Shown here: piece by piece, positions 19,225-28,903 of the stretch
Numbering within the stretch: the stretch's first letter is position 1
How the letters are laid out: every line of letters begins with the position of its first letter
Source: Mariniflexile sp. TRM1-10
Lineage (GTDB): Bacteria > Bacteroidota > Bacteroidia > Flavobacteriales > Flavobacteriaceae
NCBI RefSeq assembly: GCF_003425985.1
Contig: NZ_CP022985.1
Span: 4,758,001-4,822,000 of the forward strand
Length of the DNA stretch: 64,000 bases
Direction: 5' to 3'
Notes under the pieces: generated by a model
Told to the model about the DNA's origin: nothing
The model's input: the letters and a program-made list of their open reading frames with translations, nothing else
Database searches by the model: none
Made by a program: the position numbers and the translations under genes

Positions 19225-21051
19225 ATGAAAACACCCATTAAAGCATCAGCCTTTTCCATATTTTTAATCTTAGCTATATCTTGTAAAAAAGAAAAAGAAA
19301 CTACCATTGCTGCAATAAATTGGTCAAGTGCCCAAAACTATTATTTAAAAAACATTCAAACATCTATAGATTACCTAGATAGTTTAAAAAAGGAAGGATT
19401 TGATGGCACAAAATCTAAACAATATTTCACACTCGCACGTGAAGCCTTTAAAAAATCTGAACCTTATGCCTCCTATTTAAACCCCGAAGTTGGACATAGA
19501 GCTAACGGTCCAGCACTTCCTATTTATAAAGATGATAATGGAAAAGTATTAAACCCTGTAGGCTTTCAAAAAATAGAAGAAAGCATTTACGAACAAGAAA
19601 CCAGTAAGACCGATTTCGAACAAGAACTTTATGTAACCAAGGGCATGCTTTATGTACTAAAAAAAGGCATTGAAAAAAGAGAACTGAATGCCCAACGCTT
19701 TTTTATAGCGACCCATCAGCAACTATTCAGAATTGTAAGTTTAGCCATTTCTGGTTTCGATACACCTGTAAGTCATTTGGGAATTAATGAGAGTAAAATT
19801 TCTTTGGAAGGTTTAAAAACAGTTTACCAAAATACCATTCAGCCCATTATTCAAAATAAAAACAAATCATTAGATATAGATTTTTTAAATAGCATTTCAA
19901 AAGCTGTAAAATTTATTGAACAAAATGATAATTTTGATACGTTTGATAGATTTACTTTTACCAGAGATTATATGAATCCTATCACCCGAAATTGGGTTAA
20001 TATTCGTAAAACAAGTAACCTTTGGGATCCTGTAAATACAGAGCCTTTCAATTTTGATGCCCCAACTTTTTTTGAAAATAACTCCTTCAACCTCAACTTT
20101 TTTACACCAGCCACAAACAGAAACCCAACAGACAAACAAATTGCTCTTGGAGAAAAACTATTTTCAGATCCTAAACTTTCCTCAAATGGCACTATGGCCT
20201 GTATAACCTGTCATGTTCCAAATAAAGGATATGCAGATGGTATGAAAGTTAATTTAGACAATAATGGTAAACCGCTTCAACGTAATACACCAACACTAAT
20301 AAATACAGCATTTCAGCAAAGTTTCTTTTTAGACGGTAGGGCGAGTAGTTTAATTGACCAAATTTCGCTAGTGTTTACCAACGACAAGGAATTTAATACC
20401 AATGTACATGAGTTTTCAGATATCATTTTAAAAGATTCTACCTATGTTGATCTTTTTAAAGATGCGTATGGTCGTATTTCTAAAAACAACAAAGATGTTA
20501 TTAAGGCTATTTCGTCATACATTTCTACACTTAATAGCTTTAACTCTAAATTTGACAAAAACATTAGAGGTGAAGAAAATACATTTACAAATGAAGAAAG
20601 GCAGGGATATAATCTTTTTATGGGAAAAGCACTTTGCGCAACCTGTCATTTTATCCCGTTAACAAATGGAACTGTACCTCCATTTTTTAACGAAACTGAA
20701 AAAGAAGTTATAGGTGTTCCAAAAACATCTGATAACAAAGAATTTGACAATGATTTGGGATTTTATTGGAAATACAAAGAAGATTTACACAAAGGTATGT
20801 TTAAAACACCTACCATACGAAACGTCGAAAAAACAGCACCATACATGCACAACGGGGTATATCAAACCCTAGAAGAAGTGGTAGATTTTTACAATAAAGG
20901 TGGTGGTAACGGACTTGGTTTTGAGTTAGAACACCAAACTTTGCCTTTTGAAGCATTAAATCTTAGTGACGAAGAACAAAAAAACATTGTTGCTTTTATG
21001 AAGACACTTACCGAGAGTCATACGCCTAAAAACCCACAACACAAGAAGTAA
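19225..21051 (+). CDS. Di-haem cytochrome c peroxidase / MauG-like lipoprotein
   Basis: A 608-residue lipoprotein (lipobox LAISC, Cys20). Residues about 25-290 form an extra N-terminal domain that I do not recognise with certainty. Residues about 300-600 are a bacterial cytochrome c peroxidase/MauG domain with two haem sites: CITCH (Cys326, Cys329, His330) and CATCH (Cys471, Cys474, His475). Flanking motifs are LGEKLFSDPKLSSNGTMAC, RNTPTLINTAF, FFLDGRAS, FKTPTIRNVEKTAPYMHNG and LSDEEQKNIVAFMKTL. Family members reduce peroxide or oxidise protein side chains in the periplasm. The pairing with a PhoX-like lipoprotein suggests a shared surface task. Confidence 0.9.
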   Translation: MKTPIKASAFSIFLILAISCKKEKETTIAAINWSSAQNYYLKNIQTSIDYLDSLKKEGFDGTKSKQYFTLAREAFKKSEPYASYLNPEVGHRANGPALPIYKDDNGKVLNPVGFQKIEESIYEQETSKTDFEQELYVTKGMLYVLKKGIEKRELNAQRFFIATHQQLFRIVSLAISGFDTPVSHLGINESKISLEGLKTVYQNTIQPIIQNKNKSLDIDFLNSISKAVKFIEQNDNFDTFDRFTFTRDYMNPITRNWVNIRKTSNLWDPVNTEPFNFDAPTFFENNSFNLNFFTPATNRNPTDKQIALGEKLFSDPKLSSNGTMACITCHVPNKGYADGMKVNLDNNGKPLQRNTPTLINTAFQQSFFLDGRASSLIDQISLVFTNDKEFNTNVHEFSDIILKDSTYVDLFKDAYGRISKNNKDVIKAISSYISTLNSFNSKFDKNIRGEENTFTNEERQGYNLFMGKALCATCHFIPLTNGTVPPFFNETEKEVIGVPKTSDNKEFDNDLGFYWKYKEDLHKGMFKTPTIRNVEKTAPYMHNGVYQTLEEVVDFYNKGGGNGLGFELEHQTLPFEALNLSDEEQKNIVAFMKTLTESHTPKNPQHKK

Positions 21052-21160
21052 GTCTTTTATAAACAACAGTTTAAGTTAAAAAATATTACATAAACAATAT
21101 AAATAAGCGTTTTTTTTTTCGTATCTTAATGCAAGCTAAATTATTAGCTATCAATACCTC

Positions 21161-22420
21161 ATGAAAATGAAACGCTTTTTACTTTCCATGCTTACATGCC
21201 TTCTTTTTTTTAATGGCATGCAGTATCTCAATGCGCAAACTACAACAGCTTTTATAGAAATTAAAGGAAAAATTGTAGATGATGACTCTAACGATGCCTT
21301 AATTTTTGCCGACATCATTATTAAAGATTCAAACATTAGTACCATAACAAATTCCGATGGTGAGTTTGCTTTAAAAATACCTGATTCACTTGCCGATAAA
21401 TCAGTGACATTTTCTCATTTAGGATATCAAAAAAAGGAACTAAAAATTTCTGAATTACATACGAATTCAAAAATCAAACTCATTCCTACAATTACAGAAT
21501 TGAATTTGGTAGAAATTAAAACTTTTAAGGATGCCGAAACCTTATTACGGGAAACTTTAAAAAACAGAAGCAATGCTTATAATAATGAAAACGCATTAAT
21601 GACTGCTTTTTACAGAGAAACCATTAAAAAGAGACGAAAAAATGCTTCATTATCGGAAGCCGTTGTACAAATACATAAACAGCCTTACAGCAATTTTAAA
21701 AATGATGCTATCGAACTTATAAAATCGAGAAAAAGTACCAATTACTCCAGATTGGATACATTAGCTTTAAAACTTCAGGGAGGTCCCTTTAGTAATTTAT
21801 ACACCGATATTATAAAATACCCAGAATATATATTTACGAATGAAGACATTGCTTTATACGAATTCAGCTTTGGCGAATCGACCCAAGTGAATAACAAACC
21901 CGTATATGTTATCAATTTTAAACAAAAACCAGGTATTAAAGAACCTTTGTACTACGGCAAACTTTATATAGATTCCGAAACTTTAGCATTAACCAATGCT
22001 GTTTTTAGACTTAATGTTGAAAACAAAGAATTATCCAGCGACATGTATATTCGGAAGAAACCAAGAAAAGTAGATGTATATCCTACCGAAGCCTCTTACC
22101 GTGTTAACTACCGTACCCAAAATGGAAAATGGCATTATGCCTACAGCAATATTTTACTAACTTTTAAGGTTAATTGGAAAGGTAAATTATTTAATAGCGT
22201 ATACACCTTAAACAGTGAAATGGCTATTACCGATTGGCGTATTACCAACCCGAAATTAGTTAAAAACAAAGAAAACATGCTAAAACCAACTACTATTTTA
22301 GCAGATGAAACTTCAGGTTTTAAAGACCCCGCCTTTTGGGGTAAATATAATATTATTGAACCTGAAAAGTCTATTGAAGCTGCCATAGAAAAAATTAAAA
22401 AGCAGTTAAAACGTACCTAA
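21161..22420 (+). CDS. Exported CarboxypepD_reg-like domain protein
   Basis: A 419-residue exported protein. The signal peptide ends at YLNAQ (about residue 26). Residues about 30-110 are a carboxypeptidase-regulatory-like beta sandwich (IKGKIVDDDSNDALIFADIIIKD, TNSDGEFALKIPD, VTFSHLGYQKKEL), the domain common at the N-terminus of TonB receptors. No receptor barrel follows; the remainder (FYRETIKKRRKNASLSEAVV, LQGGPFSNLYTDIIKYPEYIF) matches a Bacteroidetes family of unknown function related to DUF5686-type outer-membrane proteins. ATG codons at 21161 and 21167 are both possible starts. Confidence 0.75.
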   Translation: MKMKRFLLSMLTCLLFFNGMQYLNAQTTTAFIEIKGKIVDDDSNDALIFADIIIKDSNISTITNSDGEFALKIPDSLADKSVTFSHLGYQKKELKISELHTNSKIKLIPTITELNLVEIKTFKDAETLLRETLKNRSNAYNNENALMTAFYRETIKKRRKNASLSEAVVQIHKQPYSNFKNDAIELIKSRKSTNYSRLDTLALKLQGGPFSNLYTDIIKYPEYIFTNEDIALYEFSFGESTQVNNKPVYVINFKQKPGIKEPLYYGKLYIDSETLALTNAVFRLNVENKELSSDMYIRKKPRKVDVYPTEASYRVNYRTQNGKWHYAYSNILLTFKVNWKGKLFNSVYTLNSEMAITDWRITNPKLVKNKENMLKPTTILADETSGFKDPAFWGKYNIIEPEKSIEAAIEKIKKQLKRT

Positions 22421-22501
22421 AAACATTTCGTATAAAATCTTAATCGAACAAGTAAATTTTAAGTAATTTTACATACTTAATCCCATCTAAATTTTCATAT
22501 T

Positions 22502-23305
22502 GTGATAGATTTTTTATTATCCAGCGATGCCATAATGGCACTCTTAACACTTACTTTTTTAGAAATAATTTTAGGCATTGATAATATTGTATTCATTTCA
22601 ATTGCAGCCAATAAACTACCCGAACACCAACAAGCTAAAGCAACAACCATTGGCTTGATTTTAGCTATGGTACAACGCATTATCTTGTTGTTTTTTGTTA
22701 GCTTTTTAATTGGCTTAAAAGACCCTTTCTATACTATTGAATTGTCCTGGCTTCATATCGCGGTTAGCTGGCAAGCCGTTATTTTATTTGGAGGTGGCTT
22801 GTTTTTGATTTACAAAAGCACTTCAGAGATACATGAAAAGGTTGAAATGCCCGACCACGATGAAGATGCCTTGAAAGGGAAAAAAATAAAAAGCCTCTCG
22901 CAGGCCATAGTCCAAATCATGCTAATCGATTTTATTTTTTCAATCGATTCTATTCTAACCGCAGTTGGTATGACCAATGGATTGCACCCCAATCACAACT
23001 ACAATTTGGTTTTAATGATCATTGCTGTGGTTATTTCCATTTTTGTAATGATTGGGTTTGCAAACCCGATTCGTCGCTTTATTAATGAACACCCTAGTAT
23101 GCAGTTATTAGGTTTGGCCTTTTTAATTCTGATTGGATTTATGTTAATTACCGAGGCTGCGCATTTATCGCACACAAAAATACTTGGAAATACCGTTGGC
23201 GCCATACCAAAAGGCTACTTGTATTTTGCCATAGCCTTTTCACTTTTTGTGGAGTTTTTAAGCTTTAGAATTGAAAAGAAACAAAAGAAGGCGACAAAAA
23301 AGTAA
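22502..23305 (+). CDS. TerC family integral membrane protein
   Basis: A 267-residue membrane protein of the TerC/Alx family, with about seven hydrophobic segments. The acidic intramembrane motifs FLEIILGIDNIVFISI (about 19-34) and LIDFIFSIDSILTAVGM (about 140-156) are diagnostic. Some members export manganese or help metal loading of exported proteins. The start is a GTG at 22502 (VIDFLLSSDAIMALL); the next ATG would remove part of the first membrane segment. Confidence 0.93.
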   Translation: MIDFLLSSDAIMALLTLTFLEIILGIDNIVFISIAANKLPEHQQAKATTIGLILAMVQRIILLFFVSFLIGLKDPFYTIELSWLHIAVSWQAVILFGGGLFLIYKSTSEIHEKVEMPDHDEDALKGKKIKSLSQAIVQIMLIDFIFSIDSILTAVGMTNGLHPNHNYNLVLMIIAVVISIFVMIGFANPIRRFINEHPSMQLLGLAFLILIGFMLITEAAHLSHTKILGNTVGAIPKGYLYFAIAFSLFVEFLSFRIEKKQKKATKK

Positions 23306-23322
23306 ACTTTAATATCAATCTG

Positions 23323-23394
23323 AGGTATCATTTTTATTCTAAAAAGGTAATATAAAATGACATTTACTTTGTCAGACTGAGCTTGTCGAAGTCC
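23323..23394. repeat. Dispersed repeat, copy 1 (ends in GACTGAGCTTGTCGAAG)
   Basis: About 72 bases starting AGGTATCATTTTTATTCTAA and ending in the word GACTGAGCTTGTCGAAGTCC recur at 55372-55465 with few changes. Both copies are downstream of a gene. There is no coding capacity. Confidence 0.9.
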
Positions 23395-23420
23395 TAATTT
23401 AAAAAAATGTTAATGGTTGT

Positions 23421-23512
23421 CTTTCGACTTCAAGATAAACTAAAGCCGAAATGCATTGATAATTTGATTAATAAGATTTTCGGCTTTAGTTTATCTTGAG
23501 CGCAGTCGAAAG
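23421..23512. repeat. Large inverted repeat (long hairpin)
   Basis: The arm 23432-23451 (AAGATAAACTAAAGCCGAAA) is perfectly complementary to 23478-23497 over 20 bases. The arms extend outward to CTTTCGACT on the left and AGTCGAAAG on the right, with four unpaired bases on the right. The loop is 26 bases. The position is after the terC stop, but there is no T-run, so it looks like a REP-type element rather than a standard terminator. Confidence 0.9.
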
Positions 23513-23539
23513 GCTCAATGTAATAGTTCTATTACTGAT

Positions 23540-23626
23540 TTAGTAATTTCTATTGCCTTTATATAAACGGTATAAATAGTAAGCAATTATCACAAGCAAT
23601 ACGATTATTATGAGTCTGAAAATCAT
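23540..23626 (-). CDS. Possible 28-residue single-span membrane microprotein
   Basis: On the minus strand, ATG at 23626 to TAA at 23540 encodes MIFRLIIIVLLVIIAYYLYR plus a basic tail (LYKGNRNY). It has one hydrophobic helix of about 17 residues with positive charges after it. This is the composition of genuine small membrane proteins, but at this length chance cannot be excluded. No clear ribosome-binding site was seen. Confidence 0.35.
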   Translation of the reverse strand: MIFRLIIIVLLVIIAYYLYRLYKGNRNY

Positions 23627-23876
23627 ACCATAAAATTATTAAAATAACGTGAGTTCTATGTAATGTAATCTGATATCCAAGGGTTTAAATAGTTATATAA
23701 AAAATCATTACAAAACCTGAGTTCAGATTGATAAACGTACCTCTAACTTTTAACAGTTTAGCCGTATAATTGTGGAATCGTGTATCACAAACTTCATCGG
23801 TACAAACTCAGAACTTTGAACTCTGAACTCTGAACTTTTAACATCAAACTTCGTTAAAATTTATATCGAGCTCAGG
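23627..23876. other. Intergenic sequence downstream of parC
   Basis: No gene seen. From about 23805 to 23840 it contains repeated GAACTCTGAACT words of the kind found after other stop codons in this window. There is no obvious hairpin terminator. Confidence 0.5.
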
Positions 23877-26543
23877 TTAAAACAGTTTCGTTTGTCCTTT
23901 ATCATCTAGTCTATCATCATCACTCTCAGAATTAGAATCATCTCTATTTTGATTATCACCCTCAGTGCTTTCATCCAAATCTAAAGAAACATCTTCTTCA
24001 TCAACCACTTCTAAATCATCGGCGTGTACTTCTTCTGGTGCTTCATAAGGAAGCGGTTCCAATAAACTAATTTGGTTTACTTTCTCTTTTGTTAATTGGT
24101 TTCCTAAAGCTGTAATACCTTTAACAGCAATAAATTCTTCTAAATTTACAATTAAATTATCTTTTCGCTCTTTGCCTCGTTCTTTGGTAAACTCAATTTC
24201 AGCCATGGGAATCCAGTCGGTTGAAACAATTTCCAAATGCGATTTATCATGGTTGGTAATAAAGCTTTCTTCTTTATTTTCGTTTTCAATCAAAAATCGT
24301 TTTACAAAATATTTTTCTTTTTCGCCATCAAAATAAATAGCTGATATCGGTTTTTTAGGAATCCATTTTTCCATCACAATCATATCACTATCAAAATGGG
24401 TCGTCACCTCTGGTATGATGGTTTTTGCCACACCTTTTTGGTTGATGATTAAGATACGGTCTTCACCTCTAAACTCGCCAACCAACTCGCCCCTGCCATC
24501 AACATTTAAGCGTTGTACGGCGTCATCAAACCATATTTTTCGTGGTTTTAATGTAGAAATACCTTTCTCTTTTAGCTCTACTTTTTTAACAGGATATTTA
24601 GTAACTAAGTTTCCTTTGGAATTTCTCCCTTTAATTATAATATCGGCAAAATCAATATCCCACTTCAGTTTTTTAATGCTTCCCGCTTGACGCAGTAAAA
24701 TACTAACTACCTCGGCTTCACCATTGGGATTTGCTGAAAAATACAGCACTACCGATCCTTTATTGCCGTTGGTTAAATCGTATTCCTTATCGCGGGTAAT
24801 TCCAGTAACCGAAAAGCGTTTTATGTACGATGGACCACTTTTTCCATCGCGATAAATCATATTGTAAATGGTACGATTGTCCTTTTTATCAAAAACCTCT
24901 ACGTTAATAATATCCTTCCCTACAAAGGTTTTTGAATCGACTTTCGTTACCATCATTTTACCCTCTTTGGTAAACACAATAATATCGTCTATATCGCTAC
25001 AATCACAAACATACTCGTCTTTTCGCAACGAGGTACCAACGAAGCCCTCTTCCCTATTTACATAAAGTTTGGTATTTCTGATAACGACTTTAGTGGCATC
25101 GACATCATCAAAAGTGCGGATTTCTGTTTTACGTTCACGCCCTGCACCATACTCTTTCTTAAGCCTTGTAAAATATGCAATGGCATAATCGATAAGATGT
25201 TCTAAATGGTGCTTTACTTCGGCAATTTGTTCTTCTAAGGCATCAATTTTTTGCTGTGCTTTATCGATATCGAATTTAGAAATACGTTTGATTCTTATTT
25301 CGGTTAAACGCTCAATATCCTCAACGGTAATGGGCCGTTTTAAATGTTGAATATGCGGTTTCAGCCCTTTATCAATGGCACTAATAACGCCTTCCCATGT
25401 TTCTTCCTCTTCAATATCTCGATAGATTCTGTTCTCTATAAAAATACGTTCCAAAGAAGCAAAATGCCATTGCTCTTCAAATTCGCCTAAACGTATTTCC
25501 AGCTCTTGCTTTAAAAGCTGAACGGTATTATCGGTGGAGCGACGCAGCATTTCCGTAACACCAACGAACAGCGGTTTATTGTCTTCAATAACACAACCTA
25601 ATGGTGATATGGACGACTCGCAACTTGTAAAAGCATACAAGGCATCGATGGTTTTATCGGGAGACAGCCCCGAAGGTAAGTGAATTAAAATTTCAACCTC
25701 CGCAGCGGTGTTGTCTTCAATCTTCTTAATCTTGATTTTACCTTTATCATTCGCCTTTAAAATAGAATCTATAAGTGATGATGTGGTTGTTCCAAAGGGG
25801 ATTTCGGTAATAACCAAGGTATTTTTATCCAACTGCGATATTTTGGCACGTACACGTACACGCCCACCTCTTAAACCATCATTATAATTAGAAACATCGG
25901 CGATGCCTGCAGTGGGAAAATCGGGTAAAATCGTGAACCGCTTTCCTTGTAAATGCTTGATGGAAGCATCTATGAGTTCGATAAAATTATGAGGCAATAT
26001 TTTGGTTGAAAGTCCTACCGCAATACCTTCACCTCCTTGCGCCAACAACAGCGGAAACATCACCGGCAAGTTGACTGGCTCCTTTCGACGCCCATCGTAA
26101 GAGGCTTGCCATTCGGTTATTTTAGGATTGTAAACAACATCTAAAGCAAATTTAGACAAACGTGCCTCAATGTAACGCGATGCCGCCGCACTATCGCCAG
26201 TAAGAATGTTTCCCCAGTTTCCTTGGGTGTCTATTAACAAATCTTTCTGACCAATTTGCACCATAGCATCGGCAATACTAGCGTCACCATGCGGGTGGTA
26301 TTGCATGGTATGCCCCACAATATTTGCGACCTTGTTATAACGCCCATCATCTAAATCTTTCATAGAGTGCATGATACGGCGTTGTACAGGTTTAAAACCG
26401 TCTTCAATTGCGGGAACAGCACGTTCTAATATAACGTACGATGCATAATCTAAAAACCAATCTTTATACATACCCGTAACACGGGTAATGGTTTCAGTTG
26501 GCTCGTCTTGTCCGCTAATTAAATCGTTGTCGTCTTCAATCAT
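23877..26543 (-). CDS. parC: DNA topoisomerase IV subunit A (ParC)
   Basis: An 888-residue type IIA topoisomerase A subunit that cuts and rejoins DNA during decatenation. The winged-helix region has FKPVQRRIMHSM (50-61) and TMQYHPHGDASIADAM (79-94). The catalytic tyrosine is Tyr124 in AAASRYIEARLS. The C-terminal part (from about 490) is a beta-pinwheel. An acidic tail follows (about 835-888: DDLEVVDEEDVSLDLDES and similar). Pairing with parE next door supports topoisomerase IV rather than gyrase. Confidence 0.96.
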   Translation of the reverse strand: MIEDDNDLISGQDEPTETITRVTGMYKDWFLDYASYVILERAVPAIEDGFKPVQRRIMHSMKDLDDGRYNKVANIVGHTMQYHPHGDASIADAMVQIGQKDLLIDTQGNWGNILTGDSAAASRYIEARLSKFALDVVYNPKITEWQASYDGRRKEPVNLPVMFPLLLAQGGEGIAVGLSTKILPHNFIELIDASIKHLQGKRFTILPDFPTAGIADVSNYNDGLRGGRVRVRAKISQLDKNTLVITEIPFGTTTSSLIDSILKANDKGKIKIKKIEDNTAAEVEILIHLPSGLSPDKTIDALYAFTSCESSISPLGCVIEDNKPLFVGVTEMLRRSTDNTVQLLKQELEIRLGEFEEQWHFASLERIFIENRIYRDIEEEETWEGVISAIDKGLKPHIQHLKRPITVEDIERLTEIRIKRISKFDIDKAQQKIDALEEQIAEVKHHLEHLIDYAIAYFTRLKKEYGAGRERKTEIRTFDDVDATKVVIRNTKLYVNREEGFVGTSLRKDEYVCDCSDIDDIIVFTKEGKMMVTKVDSKTFVGKDIINVEVFDKKDNRTIYNMIYRDGKSGPSYIKRFSVTGITRDKEYDLTNGNKGSVVLYFSANPNGEAEVVSILLRQAGSIKKLKWDIDFADIIIKGRNSKGNLVTKYPVKKVELKEKGISTLKPRKIWFDDAVQRLNVDGRGELVGEFRGEDRILIINQKGVAKTIIPEVTTHFDSDMIVMEKWIPKKPISAIYFDGEKEKYFVKRFLIENENKEESFITNHDKSHLEIVSTDWIPMAEIEFTKERGKERKDNLIVNLEEFIAVKGITALGNQLTKEKVNQISLLEPLPYEAPEEVHADDLEVVDEEDVSLDLDESTEGDNQNRDDSNSESDDDRLDDKGQTKLF

Positions 26544-26552
26544 TAATCGATC

Positions 26553-26687
26553 TTATTTTTTTGGCTTTCCGTTAAGCATGGTTTTTTTGAAACCCTTCGC
26601 TCTTTTATGACTTAAATTTCTATTAAATGAGGTTACGAAATCGTAAACATTTTTTCTCAATACTGGTTTTTCCTTATTGTATAACAT
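26553..26687 (-). CDS. Small basic ORF between parE and parC (44 residues)
   Basis: ATG at 26687 to TAA at 26553 encodes 44 residues with 14 Lys/Arg: MLYNKEKPVLRKNVYDFVTS, then FNRNLSHKRAKGFKKTMLNG, then KPKK. It sits snugly in the parE-parC unit: its start is 11 bases after the parE stop and its stop 9 bases before the parC start, all on one strand. That spacing and its composition favour a real gene. I do not recognise a family. Possible roles (DNA-binding or topoisomerase-associated) are guesses from location and charge. Confidence 0.55.
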   Translation of the reverse strand: MLYNKEKPVLRKNVYDFVTSFNRNLSHKRAKGFKKTMLNGKPKK

Positions 26688-26698
26688 GACTTTTTATT

Positions 26699-28555
26699 TT
26701 AGTTGTCTTCTATAATATCTAATTCTACTTTTAAATTGTCTATAATAAACTCTTGACGTGTCGGTGTATTTTTCCCCATATAAAATGATAATAAATCTTC
26801 AATAGACATATTATCATCTAACATAACGGGATCTAAACGGATATTCTCTCCAATAAAATGCACAAACTCATCTGGTGATATTTCTCCAAGTCCTTTAAAT
26901 CGGGTTATTTCGGGTTTTGGCTTTAATTTTTCTATGGCATCCCTTCGCTCTTCTTCTGAATAGCAATAAATGGTTTCCTTTTTATTTCGTACCCTAAATA
27001 ATGGTGTTTGTAAAATGTATAAATGGCCTTCCTTGATGACTTCTGGGAAGAATTGCAAAAAGAAGGTTATTAAAAGTAACCGAATGTGCATCCCATCGAC
27101 ATCGGCATCGGTAGCAATAACCACATTGTTATAACGCAAGTCCTCTAATGATTCCTCAATGTTTAAAGCGGCTTGCAATAAGTTAAACTCTTCGTTTTCG
27201 TAAACAATTTTCTTGCTTAAGCCATAACAATTTAAAGGTTTTCCTTTTAAGCTAAAAACCGCTTGGGTATTTACATCGCGTGACTTAGTGATACTTCCGG
27301 AAGCTGAATCCCCCTCGGTAATAAACAAGGTTGATTCTAAACTACGGTCATTTTTTGTGTCTCCAAAATGCACCCGGCAATCACGTAGTTTTTTGTTGTG
27401 AAGACTGGCAGATTTGGCACGGTCTTTTGCTAGTTTTCGAATCCCTGAAAGTTCTTTTCGCTCCCTTTCTGCTTGCAGAATTTTACGTTGAATCTTCTCT
27501 GCTGCATCTGGATTTTTATGTAAGTAGTTGTCTAAATGCGTTTTTAAAAAGTCATTGATATAGGTTCTTACGGTTGGCAAATCGCCCCCCATATCCGTAG
27601 AGCCTAATTTGGTTTTCGTCTGACTTTCAAAAACAGGCTCCATGACTTTAATGGCAATGGCACTTACAACAGATTTTCTAACATCAGAAGCATCGTAGTT
27701 TTTGCCATAAAACTCACGAATCGTCTTTACCAAAGCCTCTCTAAATGCATTTAAGTGCGTACCTCCCTGCGTGGTATTTTGTCCGTTTACAAACGAATGA
27801 TACTCTTCACTGTATTGTGTTTTACTATGCGTTATCGCCACTTCAATATCATCTCCTCGTAAGTGAATGATGGGATATGTTCTATCTGATTCGTTAATGT
27901 TTTCAGATAATAAATCTTTCAGTCCATTCTCACTAAAATACTTTTCACCATTAAAAACGATGGTTAAACCTGGGTTTAAATACACATAGTTTTTAAGCAT
28001 TTTAACGATATACTCATTTCTATACTTATAGTTTTTAAAAATGATGTCGTCGGGAACAAAAGACACTTTCGTTCCTTTTCGGCGCGTTGTATCGTCTAAT
28101 AACTCTTGATTGATTAAATTTCCCTGTTCAAATTCAGCGGAAGCGGATTTATTATCGCGTGTAGATTCTACTCTAAAAAATGACGATAAGGCATTCACCG
28201 CTTTGGTACCAACCCCATTTAATCCTACCGATTTTTTAAAGGCTTTAGAGTCGTACTTTCCACCGGTATTCATTTTAGAAACCACGTCTACCACTTTTCC
28301 TAACGGAATACCACGACCGTAATCCCTAACGGTTACTTTACTACCTTGAATGGAAATCTCGATGGTCTTTCCTGCTCCCATCACATACTCATCAATAGAG
28401 TTGTCTAAAACCTCTTTTAGAAGAATGTAAATACCATCATCTGGTGAAGAGCCATCACCCAATTTACCAATATACATCCCTGGGCGCATACGAATATGCT
28501 CTTTCCAGTCTAGTGAACGTATATTATCTTCGGTGTAATTGGTTAATTCAGCCAT
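26699..28555 (-). CDS. parE: DNA topoisomerase IV subunit B (ParE)
   Basis: A 618-residue ATPase subunit of topoisomerase IV. The GHKL ATPase motifs are [17 protein letters not shown] (about 46-62) and [12 protein letters not shown] (about 74-85), with [13 protein letters not shown] (about 109-121). The TOPRIM domain has [12 protein letters not shown] and [18 protein letters not shown]. The ending RQEFIIDNL is typical. It heads the parE, small ORF, parC unit. Confidence 0.97.
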   Translation of the reverse strand: MAELTNYTEDNIRSLDWKEHIRMRPGMYIGKLGDGSSPDDGIYILLKEVLDNSIDEYVMGAGKTIEISIQGSKVTVRDYGRGIPLGKVVDVVSKMNTGGKYDSKAFKKSVGLNGVGTKAVNALSSFFRVESTRDNKSASAEFEQGNLINQELLDDTTRRKGTKVSFVPDDIIFKNYKYRNEYIVKMLKNYVYLNPGLTIVFNGEKYFSENGLKDLLSENINESDRTYPIIHLRGDDIEVAITHSKTQYSEEYHSFVNGQNTTQGGTHLNAFREALVKTIREFYGKNYDASDVRKSVVSAIAIKVMEPVFESQTKTKLGSTDMGGDLPTVRTYINDFLKTHLDNYLHKNPDAAEKIQRKILQAERERKELSGIRKLAKDRAKSASLHNKKLRDCRVHFGDTKNDRSLESTLFITEGDSASGSITKSRDVNTQAVFSLKGKPLNCYGLSKKIVYENEEFNLLQAALNIEESLEDLRYNNVVIATDADVDGMHIRLLLITFFLQFFPEVIKEGHLYILQTPLFRVRNKKETIYCYSEEERRDAIEKLKPKPEITRFKGLGEISPDEFVHFIGENIRLDPVMLDDNMSIEDLLSFYMGKNTPTRQEFIIDNLKVELDIIEDN

Positions 28556-28903
28556 AGATTTTGAGTAAGATTTTGTGATTGGACGCTAATATAATACAAC
28601 CCTAGAAAAAATGAAACTGCCATTACACAAAGTAATTAACAATATTGTTTGATAAGTTGGGTTTTGGTTGATGGTTGATGGTTTGTGGTTGATGGTTTGT
28701 GGTTGATGGGTCTTGGTTCTTAGTTCTTGAGTCTTGGGTCTTGGTTCTGGGTTTTGGTCTGTGACTAATATTGGTAATGAACAATGAAAATATATAATAC
28801 TCTTTTTAAACTTTTAAACTCTGAAACCTTTGAATCTCTGAAACTTTAATACTCCTAAACTCCTCAACTTCTCCACTACTAAACTCCTCAACTTCTCCAC
28901 TCC
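28556..28903. repeat. Intergenic low-complexity word repeats
   Basis: After about 90 bases of ordinary sequence upstream of parE comes a run of GGTTGATGGTTTGT, TCTTGGTTC and TTGGGTC words (about 28655-28765). From 28799 there are CTGAAACTTT words and two copies of AAACTCCTCAACTTCTCCACT, which run straight into the stop codon (28904) of the transporter gene. No coding potential. Confidence 0.85.

Noticed and set aside
23877..28555. DNA gyrase instead of topoisomerase IV
   Set aside because: The adjacent A and B genes, their lengths (888 and 618 residues) and the acidic A-subunit tail fit ParC/ParE of Bacteroidetes better.
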